Assembly: GCA_958510875.1 (NCBI GenBank)
Contig: OY294070.1
Span: 44,353,299 to 44,417,298, forward strand
Direction: 5' to 3'
DNA: 64,000 bases
Source of the DNA: Endomychus coccineus
Lineage: Eukaryota > Arthropoda > Insecta > Coleoptera > Endomychidae
The position numbers and the translations under genes are program-made. The notes below the pieces were generated by a model. That model did not search any database. It was not told the origin of the DNA and was given only the letters and a program-made list of their open reading frames with translations. Positions 1 to 11,794 of the stretch are shown here, piece after piece (position 1 is the stretch's first letter; every line of letters begins with the position of its first letter).

Positions 1-24
1 ATCAATAATAGATGAATCAATAAT

Positions 25-330
25 TTCAATAAAAATTCTTGACCCAGGTATGAATTATATATGAATTCTCGGAAAATAGGTCACACTAACACATATGTTT
101 ATTATTTTCTTCTTTACGTACGTTTCGGTCGTCATCAAAAGACTTATTATGTCTAAAACGGCATTTCTTAAAACTAATTGTATTAGCACAAAACGTCCTT
201 ATCGTACCAATATCAATTAAAAATGCCACGTCACCGTAACGAAACAGAAACAAGAATAATCGAAATTGTAACAAATAACAAAATAATCAACATATGGTGT
301 GACCTATTTCCCGATAATTTATATATAATG
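25..330 (-). mobile_element. Short TIR element with hammerhead-like core, copy 1
   Basis: A 306 bp element is bounded by the 10 bp direct repeat AATCAATAAT (15-24 and 331-340), which I read as a target duplication. Its ends are inverted repeats: TTCTCGGAAAATAGGTCACA on the left and TGTGACCTATTTCCCGATAA on the right. The inner sequence matches the copies at 30949-31240 and 53221-53470. Read on the minus strand, 138-114 gives TTGATGA, then GACC, GAAA and CGTACGTA. The hammerhead-like core is damaged here: C3 is T, and the 5' half of stem II is lost. It encodes no protein; the 62-codon minus-strand frame inside it has no recognisable content. Confidence 0.75.
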
Positions 331-340
331 AATCAATAAT

Positions 341-1787
341 AGATGAAGTATCAAATATATAGGTAGATCAAGTTGGTTTAGGTATCTATCAAGCCAACAC
401 CCATCTTTAATAGGCGTTTGATGATTATTCCACTAGACATACTTTTCATATCACATATGTGGAAAAATAGTCAACTTCAAAATTACTATATATTCTTATG
501 GAACCCAAGACCTATTTGGAAACTAGTTTCATAAAATATCCAAGATCCGTTCAAACGAGTAATATAAATTTACTCGATCACTGGTATATTAAATAAATCT
601 ATATACATGTAGAAGGTAACACAATGGAAGAACAAGGTACTAATTATTATTTTTCTTACCTTGTTTGGAATACTGGAAGAAAATATGACCTCACTATTTG
701 TTTGAACTCACATTCTTTAGACAAAAAATACTGCACGAGGGAGTGTTAACTGCGAGTATCTCATAATGCATAATTGAATTGCATACTGCAACTGCAATCT
801 GCATACGCATACTATGAAACTTATAACTTACGAAAGAGAAAGAACTAACAGGAAAGTGGAAACTGCTGACGTGTAACTGCCACATCGCACATAAATACAG
901 AGGCCAACCATAGATATTACATAGAGGTCACTCCATGAATTATTCTTTGTTGCCATGTTGCCAATACTTTAATCGATTTTCCAGACGTAATGATCAATCT
1001 TGAAGTCTTGAACATGACAGCTAGAGTTCCCATGAAAGTGCATAGATTTAAATAGAGTTCACTATTTAAAATTAAGTTATTTTCCTTCGTACGTGAATCA
1101 ATGAATTATTCTAATGTTCATTCTGGTGGTATTGTTAATTTTATTGGTATGAAAAGTGTGTGCCTTATTACTTACCTAAAGTTTAATTGAAATAACTCGA
1201 TTTACGTACCTGGCATAGTATGGGAGTGAGTCATTATTAAAAAATTGTATTATGTACTTTCTGCTGCTTTATTTTCCTACATAGAAATCCTCATAACACA
1301 TGTATAAATGCAGGAGTGCATAAATTAAGATCATTAAAAAATTGATTAAGTAAAAGAAACACCTATTGGTTCATTATTTATTGAATTGAAATATTAAAAT
1401 AAATTTCTCTGATACGAACAACCAGTATTATTGGTGGAGAATTCTGTTTCAATGTTTGACAATATTTTCACAATTCCAGTTTTTGTAACTAGAAGTTTTC
1501 ACAGGAGAAAAAGTCGACAACACTGAAGCCTCTTTGCTCGAGAATATTAATTCACAATGTACACTTCATTTATGTGAAATGCAGCTGCAGTTTATAATCA
1601 CAATATTTTAGGTATGGCCTATTGATCATAAAAAAGTGAGAATCTATTTCGAAACAATTCCTAAAATAGATTGTAATTAATTGTGTTGCTGGTCAAACAG
1701 TTTTTTTGGCAGAGTTTCCATCGCTGAAATAGTGAAACCAAAGAATCTGAGAAACATGTTTATTTGGATAGAAAAGAAACAAAACTG
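341..1787. other. AT-rich stretch without recognisable gene
   Basis: Stop codons are dense in all frames and I see no domain, TIR or RNA gene. A 63-codon minus-strand frame at 694-885 has no recognisable motif. Confidence 0.5.
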
Positions 1788-1857
1788 GTCCTTTTGAAAG
1801 GATGGTAGTAGTATTCGGGTTTAGTCCTTTTGAAAGGATGGTAGTAGTATTCGGGTT
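1788..1857. repeat. 36-bp direct tandem duplication
   Basis: The unit beginning GTCCTTTTGAAAGGATGG and ending TATTCGGGTT occurs twice head to tail with a period of 36 bp (starts 1788 and 1824), apparently without mismatch. Each unit holds the small palindrome CCTTTTGAAAGG. Its near-identity suggests a recent slip or duplication. Confidence 0.9.
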
Positions 1858-2203
1858 AAGTGAGGTTGATCTGGGATGAGAGATGCGATGCGGGTAATAT
1901 GTCAGCGATCCTATCCTTACCTATCCCTCAAGCATAACATTTACCATATTCACGACCGCTTTTTTCCGATCCCTATACCGGTATCAAACAAAGTTTACTA
2001 TTTGAGGTACCTACTGGGAGTTTACGGATTAATTTGGTCATTGTATTTGTTCTAGTATTATTTGAGGCGTTAAGGGCAAGTAGCATATCCTAATAGGATT
2101 TTATGATATGTTTAGATCACTTTTGCTCTCAATGCAAATTACATCTGCAAAAAATATTGATTGGATGTTAAACCGTGTTCATCTTTGCAGAAATGAAAAT
2201 TAA

Positions 2204-2331
2204 GGCACCCGTGAAGTTAAAAGCATTGTTAACAGGCTTTTGGAAAAGAAAAATAATCTTGAAGATAATGGAATCAAGTACCTATAGTTAACGAAGATCC
2301 ATTTTGTTGTGTTCTGCTTACTCCTATTATT
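2204..2331 (+). pseudogene. MULE-type transposase remnant, upstream part
   Basis: With one frameshift near 2279 this stretch reads as protein containing REVKSIVNRLLEKKNN and then NEDPFCCVLLTPII. It runs directly into the left end of the foldback element at 2332. Coding resumes at 4501 with MQRVHSMKFSGEIVFVDSSG. In MULE transposases of this kind a segment like 'TPLMQRVHS' joins these two parts, so the two pieces look like one gene cut by the insertion. Upstream, at 2161-2200, the frame is lost. Confidence 0.6.
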
Positions 2332-4494
2332 AGTAGAGGAAATTAATGCATAAAACTCTTATTTTTTCTAATGGGATGGATTTGAATGAAACCTTTTACA
2401 TTCGCTTCATTTTTGGACCAATAAGCTTAACACTTTAGATTTTGGTGGTCGCACCCCCTCTGTTTGCTAGAGGAGTTTTTAGCAACCCCATTTTCCATCT
2501 CGCTGAGTTCTTAATCGAATTCCTTCAAATTTACATACAGGGGTCAGTGATTACGAATCCGACGAGAAAATTTGAAAATTCAAAATCGCGGATTAAAATA
2601 TGAAAATGCATTTTGTACTATGTAGCCTAACTGATGATTTTAGAGATAAATACCTAGAGTCCAAAAGTGTTTAGAACCCAATTTTGCATACCTTATTTTT
2701 ATGACTCGTATATCACCACTGATCAACCACCTCTTAGCCGACTCTTAGTTACCTCCATGCTGCAAATCTAAAATTGCCATTTGCAGCCATGATTTTGATT
2801 TTAGAGAAAAATTTCAAGATACAAAAAATGTTCTAAATTCAGGTTTTTGTAGGAATTGGCCATTTTTAATGTCATTTACTACCCTCCTCCACTTTCCCCC
2901 ATCCCTAAAATTTTAATTGCATTTTCGGGCCATTCTATTGGTTTCAGGCAAAATTGACAAACACAAAAACTGTTAAGAACTCAATTTTACGTGATAAAAG
3001 TATATTCATATGTTAACTTTCAACCCCTTTTTACCTTGAGAGGGTGAACATCCCTATTTATTTCGTAAAAGAGCCAGATTTTTCTATGTAAATAGGGAAA
3101 TGTTATATAAAAACACGTGAAAATTATATTTGAAGAATATGCCTTCATTCTGCACCATATCAGATAGATCTCCAAGTGGTGGGGGTGAAGTCACATAATG
3201 CATCGTTATATACAAGACGAAATAAAATGCACAATGTACAAATATTATGAAGTATGTATTTTAAAGATGTAAAAAAATTGTAAATTCACTTACCATCATG
3301 TACAGCATCCCGGTTTATGAATATACAAATGGTGGGACGTTAACACACGTCGATACTTATCGACTCCTTACATACCCAATCTGCTCAGATGCAGAGAGAA
3401 GAAATATTTTTGAGAAGTATTAGTCATATGTTTTTATATAACATTTTCGTACTAGTACAGAGGGATGTTCAGTGTTCACCCTTTAGTTAGTTAAGGGGTA
3501 TGTATAAATAACTTCACACACAATAATTTGTATTATATATGAACTTTATAATAATTTTTTTTTCGTGATAAAATATGAAAAAAATAGGCATTTCATTTCG
3601 TCTTGTATATAGCGATGCAGCATGTGACTTCAGCTCCACCCCTTGGAGATCTATCTGATAGGATGCAGAATTAAGCGATATTCTTCAAATATAATTTTCA
3701 TGTGTTTTTATATAACATTTCCCTATTTACATTGAAAAATCCGGCTCATTTACGAAGTAAGTTCACCCTCTCAAGGTCAAGGTAAAAAGGGGTTGAAAGT
3801 GAACATATGAACATACGTTTATTACGTAAAATTGGATTCTAAGCATTTTTTGTGTATTGTCAATTTTGCATTAAAACAATAGAATGGCCCGAACATGCAT
3901 TTAAGATTTTAGGGGTGGGGGGATGTGAAGGGGGTAGTTAATGACATTGAACTAATTCCTACAAAAACCTGAATTTAGAACATTTTTTGTATCTTGAAAA
4001 TTTTTCTCTTAAATCAAATTCATGGCTGCAAATGGCAATTTTAGATTTGCTGCGTGGGGGTAACTAAGAGGTCGGCTAAGAGGTGGTTGATGAGTGGTGA
4101 TATGTAAATCATAAAAATAAGATATTGTTATGCAAAATTGAATTCTAAACACTTTTGGACTCTTGGTATTCTTCACTAAAATATCAGTTAGGCTACTAAA
4201 TGCATTTTTATATTTAACCTGCCATTTTGTAGCCGCCATTCTGAATTTTCAAATTTCCTTGTCGAATTCTTAATCGCTGACCCCTCAAAACCCCTGTATG
4301 TAAATTTGGAGGAATTCGGTTTAGAACTCAGCGAAATGGAAAATAGGGCTGCTAACAACCTCTCTAGCAAAGACCGCCAAAATCTAAATTTTAACAAAGT
4401 TTATTGGTCCAAAAATGAAGCGAATGCAAAAGGTTTCATTCAAATCCATCCCGTTACAAAAAAATAAGAGGTTCTTGCATTCATTTCCTCTACT
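2332..4494. mobile_element. 2.16-kb palindromic foldback element inside a MULE gene
   Basis: Two arms of about 900 bp (about 2332-3246 and 3588-4494) are inverted copies of each other around a spacer of about 340 bp. The outer ends are AGTAGAGGAAATTAATGC on the left and GCATTCATTTCCTCTACT on the right. The arms carry scattered mismatches and small gaps, so the copy is not new. Both sides join MULE coding sequence. A target duplication of about 8 bp (CCTATTAT against CTAT-AT) is possible but degraded. No coding capacity is visible: open frames at 4009-4397 are arm sequence with no domain. The superfamily is unassigned; long arms and possible 8-9 bp duplications would suit a MULE-related foldback element. 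Confidence 0.8.
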
Positions 4495-4915
4495 CTATAT
4501 GCAAAGAGTTCACAGTATGAAATTTTCTGGTGAAATAGTATTTGTGGATTCAAGTGGTTCCTGTGATCATGGTGGATCTTCCATAACGCTTCTTTTAGGA
4601 GTTAGTAAAGTAGGAGAATACCACTTTGGGTGTCTTATACAAAATTTTCAAACTCAGGGAGTCTATGAATTAGGATTTAAAATGTTAAAGCAGTTACTTG
4701 AGGATGAAGGAATTTGCGGAAGAGGATTTCTAATGGTTTTTATGACAGATGATAGCTCTGAAGAAATAGGTGCCCTTCAGACAGTTTTTCCTACTTCAGA
4801 ACATCTGAAGCAATGTGACATTGGTTGCTAAAAAATATAACATGTTTCTTGCTCATTATGAAAATACATGGACACGAAAGTCAGAACTTTTCTATATATT
4901 AACGAAATTCTACGG
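4495..4915 (+). pseudogene. MULE-type transposase remnant, DDE core part
   Basis: The frame open from 4415 to 4831 seems to begin with ATG at 4415, but codons before about 4501 lie in the foldback arm, so that start is an artefact. From 4501 the protein reads MQRVHSMKFSGEIVFVDSSG, then SCDHGGSSITLLLG, then GRGFLMVFMTDDSSEEIGAL and FPTSEHLKQC. The VFVDSSGSCD and FMTDDSSEE motifs match the first and second acidic sites of MULE-type (RNase H fold) transposases. After the stop at 4829 a shifted frame continues weakly to about 4915. The C-terminal part, including any zinc-binding SWIM region, is missing and hAT sequence starts just beyond. Confidence 0.7.
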
Positions 4916-4923
4916 TCTTTAAT

Positions 4924-5373
4924 TTACGAAAAATGATCAATAATATTATCATAAAATGTATCATTATGTTTTATGTGTTTTACTAAATCTTTTTCAATAG
5001 ATATTAAACTAACATTGTATAAACGATTTTGGCCCATTGTATTTCGCATGTACGTTTTAATTCGTTTGAGAGTAGAAAATGATCTCTCCACCGATGCCGA
5101 CGTGACAGGAATGGTGACTGTCAAACAAAGTAGTTTATAAAACTGAGGTAAGACTTGTTGCAAATCATTATCTATCATATATTTTATCATATCGGCGTGA
5201 CTGTCGTAGTGGCCTAAAATATCTTTATCCCAGTATACAACGCATAATTCATTGTGCAGCGCTATTTTATCAAAAAAATTATATTTTAGAACTAAGTTAT
5301 CTGAAAGTGTATTGAGAAACTCTTTTGAAAAAGATTCGAAAAATCTTCTATTCGTCAAATCGAAAAACTTCAA
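4924..5373 (-). pseudogene. hAT transposase C-terminal dimerisation domain
   Basis: A 149-codon open frame ends in the hAT dimerisation signature: LPQFYKLLCLTVTIPVTSAS followed by VERSFSTLKRIKTYMRNTMG and RLYNVSLISIEKD. This A..VERSFSxLKxIKxxxRxxM pattern is typical of the ZMYM1/TTF-type hAT group. It belongs with the pieces at 5534-5737 and 6145-6810 on the same strand. The ATG is only an internal methionine. No matching 3' TIR was found before the MULE remnant, so the element looks truncated at this end. Confidence 0.85.
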
Positions 5374-5399
5374 TTCATGTAAATCGGAAAATCGAATCT

Positions 5400-6144
5400 C
5401 AATATTTGACCTTTAATAGTATCTAAAATTTCATAAAAAAGTTGTTTATAATGTAGTTTCTTGTCTACCAAATTATGTTTTCCTCCTTTTCACGGGAGAA
5501 GCCTCATCAGTTGAATAATTTCCAAATAAAATATTAAAATGAAATTCTGTATAACGGAAACTTGAATTTTAAAATGAGATGTGTTAAACGATCTCTTGAA
5601 TGAATTATATTAGTGAATTTATGTTGTAAAATTTGGAAAATAAGATCAGTTTGTTCAAATATTAATTTAAAAGTATCAAGAAATAACAAAAATTCTTCAT
5701 TTTCTAAATAAGATTTTAAACCAACAGCAGCATTCAATGAAACCTGATCTGTTGAAAAGTCATCAATGTTTAATATAAAATCAAATATTTCAATTAATTT
5801 GTCTTTATTTTTATGGATGGTAAACTAAACATTGCATGTGATGTAAAATTCCATCGAGTTCGAGCATTACAGGGAATTCTGTTTCCTACTATGTTATTTA
5901 AAACTTACGTTTGTTTGAAGACCGTTTAAATGTCCCGCCATTACAGATGCCGTCGTAAGTCTGATTTATTCGCAAAGTCAAATCTTTGAAATGTTTCCAT
6001 TGAAAAATTGAATAAATTGACCGCTGTTCTTCCCGAACTAACATCGTAGAACCCTAAAAATCTTTCCACTAGTTGTCCATTTTTACAATTAATAATTTAC
6101 CGAACAGACGAATTCTAATCTAACCTTATTTCGCGTGGTGTCAC
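5400..6144 (-). pseudogene. Degraded middle of the hAT transposase
   Basis: Between the N- and C-terminal parts the reading frame is broken by stops and shifts. A 67-codon frame at 5534-5737 contains YLENEEFLLFLDTFKLIFEQ and TDLIFQILQHK, which resembles the helical insertion region of TTF-type hAT transposases. The rest is readable only in short pieces. Confidence 0.6.
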
Positions 6145-6810
6145 TCAACCATTATACCCGCATAAAACAAAACAAATGCCTGCAAATACTGACGCGTTAG
6201 TCATAAAATCGCGAAGCTTACTGTCGTATTTACAAAACAAATCTAACAATTCCCTAAAATTACCTTTATTAACTGAATTTTCAGTTTCATCATGCCCTCT
6301 AAAAGCTAAATCTTGAAATGATAAATACGATAAGAAATCAATGATTTTTTTTAAAACTTCGCGGTTTTCTTTAACTGTATTATTATGATTTTCGATTTCG
6401 CGTGTTCGTGTAGAATCAATCGCATTAACAATATTCTGTTTACCGGTTAATTTAAACTTAATACACGATGTAATATGTTCCTGCGATTTTTCATGTCTTT
6501 CTAGGCCACGAGCTAAATTTTTCAAATCATTATAACCCAAGTGCCCCCAACATGAAGTTGTATCTGATGTGAATAGCAAGCAATACCAGCAATATAATTT
6601 ATTGTGTACATCAGATCCCGTTAACCATACATATTTTTTATAATTATCAGTATTAAACGATCGATTTTGATACTTCCCTGCCATCACTAATCCTTTCAAA
6701 TCCGGTAAAGGCCGTTTGTTTTTGAAGAACACTTTTCTATCATATGTTAATCCACTAAATGGATTTTCTAAGAACTCTGCAACTAAGTAACTCATAATTT
6801 TAACGTTCAC
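6145..6810 (-). pseudogene. hAT transposase N-terminal part (TTF zinc finger, DUF4371)
   Basis: A 221-codon open frame. Residues ~62-118 form a TTF-type zinc finger: VWLTGSDVHNKLYCWYCLLF, then W-GHLGYNDLKN and HEKSQEH. Residues ~150-205 match the DUF4371 start of the catalytic domain: FLSYLSFQDLAFRGHDE and FRELLDLFCKYD. The frame stops at VLCGYNG, where the family continues into the first catalytic aspartate, so the protein is cut before its core. ATG at 6810 precedes the usual N-terminal block and may be a genuine or near-genuine start for this part. Confidence 0.85.
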
Positions 6811-7252
6811 CGATTCCGATTAGATAAATTATAACTTAAAAATTAACTACTTAACCTTACTACGCCTCGTGGAATAAAAACAACAACTAACCGCATTCTT
6901 CTAGCAGCGGGAGGCGGGAGCGCAAGTAATCGTATTTCATTCGACCGACGAATGGGTACGAAAAGCTAGCCTCCCTACCCTGTTGCCGTTTTCGCCGTTT
7001 CACGCTATTTGGCGATTGACTGGTCGGAAAAACGGCAACTGTGTTGAACAACACATGCTCAGCGTTTGAGATATATAGAGAATCTAGCCTCTGACCACTG
7101 TTGCCAGATTGAAAATAACTACTGAGAACGGGGAATTAATTGTAAAATTTAAAGAATTATCAGAGAAACAGGAAATAAAATGGAGAATGATCATTAAGAT
7201 AAATTGGTGAGGAGGCTGAGCCTCCTTAGCCTCCTTCGAGGAGCCGCCACTG
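6811..7252 (-). mobile_element. hAT 5' region and terminal inverted repeat
   Basis: On the minus strand the sequence starting at 7252 reads CAGTGGCGGCTCCTCGAAGG, a classic hAT end of the CAGTGGCGGCTC type. An imperfect inner inverted repeat follows (GGAGGCTAAGGAGGCTCAGC). This fixes the 5' boundary of the hAT at 7252, upstream of the transposase start at 6810. The stretch between is noncoding leader and is relatively GC-rich (6900-7010). Confidence 0.75.
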
Positions 7253-10200
7253 GTCAGAATGGGCTCATTGTTTTCCCAAAAATCTTGTCACTAGGGGTCA
7301 CAATAAGAAGATCACCATCAAAGTGTCAATTCGTATACTAAAATATTTCGTTTTACAAAGATGTGAAGCGTTTAATGCGGTGTCTCATCCCTCAGAGTAT
7401 ATGCTTACACGCGTCAAAGAGAATTAGGTATCATCGAAAATGAAGATGCATTTTATAATATCTGCTCATCTATCATGAATATGAAATGAGGTAGACGTAT
7501 AAAAGTCCAACCCACGTCAATATCTCGTCGCACAAAGAAAGATTTACATGCAGGAACAAGAGCGATAACAGCTGGCAGACCTTCCAAATCCAAATTCTCA
7601 CAATTTTACATTTCAAAGTTTATTCAATTCCGGTCTCCGACAAGGAACAATTATAATTAATTTCATAAAATCAAAAGTACAATAAAAATAAACACATTCA
7701 ATAAAAATGATTCAAAAATGAATTATATGATGTATAAAAACATGAAACATTAAAATATAAAGGAAAGTCGAATGAAATAAATTTAGAATCTAAAAATGTA
7801 TCAGAAATTATATCTTCGCTTTGTTTAAAAAATCGTGAATGTAAAATAGTTTTGAAATTTTATCTGGATAGAAAGTAAAATTTGAAGCAGATTGTTTCCA
7901 AACAAAACATTTTTAAAAACAATTTTTCTTATATACTTGTAAAATCAAATATTTGTATCAACCAAAAATATTAAAATTCCGTTAAAATTCAATTTACATT
8001 TTTGTCTGTGGAACTGCATTAATTCATGTTTTATTTGCCTATTTCTTTCATTTTTCTCCTTTGATTTCATTTCAATTCTACTTTCAATTGTGTTTATAAT
8101 GAAGTTTTGATTTGCTTTCAAATTTAAATGAATATTAATGATTGTTTTCCTTGGTTTCAATTTTGATTGTAGTTTGTTTGAATTGTATTTCATTTTCATT
8201 ATATTCAATTTCCATTATACTTTCATTTCACTTGTATTTTGATAATGAGAATGAGGCTTCCGATAATGAGAAATGGTGGCGCCACAGGTAAAACCATCGA
8301 ATATCTGTGATATTTTGAGACAATGTTGCCAGGAGTAAGATTTACTACCTTAAAAATGAAAATAAATTTGATAACTTTCCTTGCAGTTGGAGACTGTTAT
8401 ATCGTTTATAACTACATAAATATCGAATTAAATGTAAATTCTAAACGTAATGATGGTTTTACGGGTAGTATCGTCGTAATGAACAGCTGGTTCCTCTATG
8501 AACTAGTTCAATCAATGATGGTTGTATTCTGTGCGTAATGAGAATTAAGTAAGATTATAGATTAGATTTTAATTGGGATTCAGGAAGAATTATGTATTAG
8601 TGAAATCATCGACCTTATTTATATTTATAGTCCAATGTAAAATGGAATCAACAAGTCGAGAAATCAACATTCGACGAAGATGTCGAAACCCCATTCAATA
8701 GGGTTTGTTACGGATTAGACGAACTACGGCTCAATCTTCGGCCATCTATTCCACAGAATCTGTTCACTTCCCTTACTTATAGTTTAATCCTACTCTGTGC
8801 ATATATTATTATTATCTCTGATACTACTCATAGAATATTTTGTGACACCTCAGATTTGGCAAATCTGATTACTTGATGAATTTTCTAAGACCATTGATTT
8901 GTAAGTAACGGCAACACTGTCTGGAACAGACTAGGGCGCCCTCAGTTTTGCATTATCAGAACCTTACATAATTGAATCTTGAAATGAATGAATTCTGAAC
9001 TGTAATGTAACGTAATAGTATGAGGAATAAGAATTCGAACATGGTTCGATATAAGATTAAAATGTGTTATTGCAACTACAAATATAATGGAAACGTGTGC
9101 TTTGATTTGAAATTCAAGCAAATACTAAGATATTCAGAAATACATGAAATAATTCAAATGTAGGTACTTTACATAACCAAAAATCGAGTAAATGTTTCAA
9201 AGCATCATTAAATTAAACTTCATTCCGAACATACTGAAGTTTTTGAAGAGCAATCTCATAGAATGCGAAAAATAAAGGATATATAAGAAATCTGTTCTAA
9301 ATTACAAATTAAAAGAAAATCTTATAACGACTCTACAAAAATTTCGAATTAAAATTGAAATCTACATTCAAAATTCAATAAGCATGGAAATTGTATTGAA
9401 ATCAAAAGAAATGGAAAAAATAGAAGAATGAAATTTAATGTGAGCCATGTTTTCGAATAGTATTAACAAATATACTCTCTTTTTGAATTAAGTACAACAC
9501 TTCCTCTACATATAAAGGTTGACGTTCTTCCAAATTCATTCATGAAATTCAGATGTTTGGTTTTTTTTATTTAAAAGTATAATTTAAATCAACAAACATT
9601 CCATTTACATTTTATTCTATTCTCTGAAACTACTATATTTGTTACTTCGACAGCAATGCTTCTAGAACAGAAAGCAACATTCATAAGTAAACTTCAGTAA
9701 ATTATGTTATATTTCAATTGAATTTATTCGTATTATCAGGCATTCAATTTAAATTTTAGTTACCAGCTTGAATATTTATACGCGAACGTATAATAAAAAT
9801 TGATGTTTCGATAATTGAATTAGAAGGTATTTCAACGAAGAAACAAAAGTTTTAGACATTTTTGAGGGGCCAATGTAGTATGAAATCTATTTTAAGTGAA
9901 AGTATAATAAAAATTGAATATGGCTTAATGAAAATTGAATTATGCTGAAACAAAAAGGTTTAATTCTTATTATCAAAGGTTTTATTTCAATTATACCTTA
10001 TTGAAATTATACATTGCTTAATTTTTCAATAAATACTAAAAAGGCGTTCCATACAAATTCCAAAAGTCACAGAAACTCACAATAATTGTGTAATAATTAA
10101 AAATAATTTTAGTGTAAAAAAATTTGTTATTAGACTTATTTTTATTTTTCTTTCAACCTAATAAATTATAAATGAACAATTCTCCCAATTATTAATAAAT

Positions 10201-10436
10201 AAAAGACTACGCGTTTTCGGAATGCTTGCAGGCGCAGCTCGCAAAACGTGCGCTAATCGCACAGGAAATGCAATACTTGATATCCTATTTCATTAGCGCT
10301 CCATGTAGCGCTATCAGTATAAGAATAGGAAAAATGAGGTCCAGAATCTTGCAAAATGTGCGCTATTCGCATAGGAAATGAAATACTCGCATTGATTATG
10401 ATTATGATAGCCTGATATGTCGTCGAGCGAGAGTTC
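7253..10436. other. 3.2-kb AT-rich stretch without recognisable gene
   Basis: No domain-bearing frame was found on either strand. Parts (7620-8230 and 9000-10200) are low-complexity, built from loosely repeated AATTGAAAT and ATTTCAATT words. Frames at 7945-8208 (minus) and 8323-8538 (plus) are composition-driven and show no family features. A near-duplicate of 36 bp is listed separately. Confidence 0.5.
10242..10385. repeat. Imperfect direct duplication, 108-bp period
   Basis: GCAAAACGTGCGCTAATCGC at 10242 is followed 108 bp later by GCAAAATGTGCGCTATTCGC at 10350, each followed by ACAGGAAATG or ATAGGAAATG. It sits just outside the copia 3' LTR and may be remains of a tandem satellite. Confidence 0.65.
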
Positions 10437-10639
10437 TGAGTTTTTAATTATTAAATTAAAGCAATGTATATTACGAGTGTTTATTATTAAATAATTTGAC
10501 AAGTTTTTATATTTCACAGTTAACTTAGATTTTTAACTCCTTTTATAACACATTTATACTTTGTTACTATATCTATGACTTGATGCGAAGTGCCACCAAT
10601 AATTAAGAAAATAAAAAGAACGGTGTTACATATTTCACA
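10437..10639 (-). repeat. Ty1/copia 3' LTR (203 bp)
   Basis: On the minus strand it begins TGTGAAATATGTAACACC and ends AACTCA, so it has TG...CA termini. It is preceded by the purine run AAGGAGGAG (10640-10648, minus strand), a good polypurine tract. The body matches 13985-14155 closely. It terminates the copia remnant that lies upstream on the minus strand, to the right on the plus strand. Confidence 0.85.
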
Positions 10640-11105
10640 CTCCTCCTTAACATCGCAAAGATTTCATATTGTATAACAACGAAATTTTTTAATTACACAT
10701 TATATTGAAATGACATTACATTACAGAATAGTGTTCCAACAAAGATAAAGTTTACAAACAAATTGATCATTTGAATACAATATAACTCGCATGTAACTAA
10801 TATACAATATTACAATTTTTCTCTCAACAAACATTTATTTTCATCAATTTGCGAAAGTAAACAAACTTTTTGAAATCAAGAGCTTTCGTGAGTACATCAG
10901 TTTGTTGTTTATTTATAGAGGGATGTATTTCAAATTTCCCTAATAAAATGATGCTTTATATCAATATGTTTGGTACGTTTGTTATTTTCACCATTCTTAG
11001 CTAAATAGATTGATTAGCATGAAGAATGTCTTTCAAGATCCATTTATAAAGAACTGATTCGCTAACTGCAGTTGTGAAGAGGCTTGTACTCAGCTTATGT
11101 ACTTT

Positions 11106-11495
11106 TCATAGAGATACAATACTTTGTTTTCTAGTACCCCAGAAAACGATATTACCGCGAACAGTTACTAAAAATTGTGTTACCGACTTTCGATCGTCGA
11201 AATCATTTGCCCAATCGACGTCTACATAACTATCAATAAAGGAACTTGAGTTATTACGATTAAAAATCAAACCAAAACGGTCCGTGTTTTTAAAATATCT
11301 CAGGACAAGCTTTAAATGCACCCAATGTTCATCTTTGGCGAAATCTTGGAATCTACTGAAGTAATTTAGCGCCAAACAAATATTTACATTAGATACACAA
11401 CAACCGATTATTTGACTTTGAGGTTCATCAGTTTTGTCTTTCTCTTACATAGCTTTCGTTAATTTCAATTTTTTCTCAATAGGTGTACTACTTCC
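11106..11495 (-). pseudogene. Ty1/copia pol: RNase H region
   Basis: After the MITE at 11496-11794 the copia frame resumes with GSSTPIEKK-LK and, after a shift, reaches the open frame 11106-11375: ALNYFSRFQDFAKDEHWVHL, VLRYFKNTDRFG, SYVDVDWANDFDDRKSVTQF, WGTRKQS. VDVDWANDxDDRKSxT is the hallmark of the copia RNase H domain. The family's C-terminal 'AEYxA' block is missing or degraded below 11106. Confidence 0.85.
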
Positions 11496-11794
11496 CAGTG
11501 GCGTAGTAAACGCGGTGCGGAGGGCGCACGTCTGTAGACGCGAACGAGAAAATCAAAATGTTAATTTTGAGTGTTGCAAAAATACTTATCGGTATATAAT
11601 ATATTATAAGATATACTATTTAACTACGTAAATAACAAATTATTTTTAATATTCAAAATGTGTTGATTATTTTTAGTTAAAATTCGAAGTGTATTTGTTA
11701 TTTTCCTGTTCCTTTGTTTTTAGAGAAAGGAAGGGGTGCAAAGAGTTTATATGCTGGGGGGGGGGGGATGGACTGGGAATTGGCTACGCTACTG
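11496..11794. mobile_element. 299-bp hAT-like MITE nested in copia pol
   Basis: The ends are CAGTGGCGTAG and CTACGCTACTG. They are flanked by CTACTTCC (11488-11495) and CTACTCCC (11795-11802), an 8 bp target duplication with one mismatch. Both features fit hAT. The copia protein reads through the join (DCKGSS | STPIEKK), which confirms the insertion. A run of about 13 G lies at 11757-11768, just inside the right end. The interior is noncoding. Confidence 0.85.

Noticed and set aside
4009..4397. Two minus-strand frames of 76 and 69 codons
   Set aside because: They lie in the palindromic arm and have no counterpart domain; the mirrored arm carries stops in the same frame.
8655..8720. Hammerhead-like GACGAAGATGTCGAAACC
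   Set aside because: CTGANGA is lacking and the potential stem is a simple GACGAAGATGTC hairpin without a supporting core.
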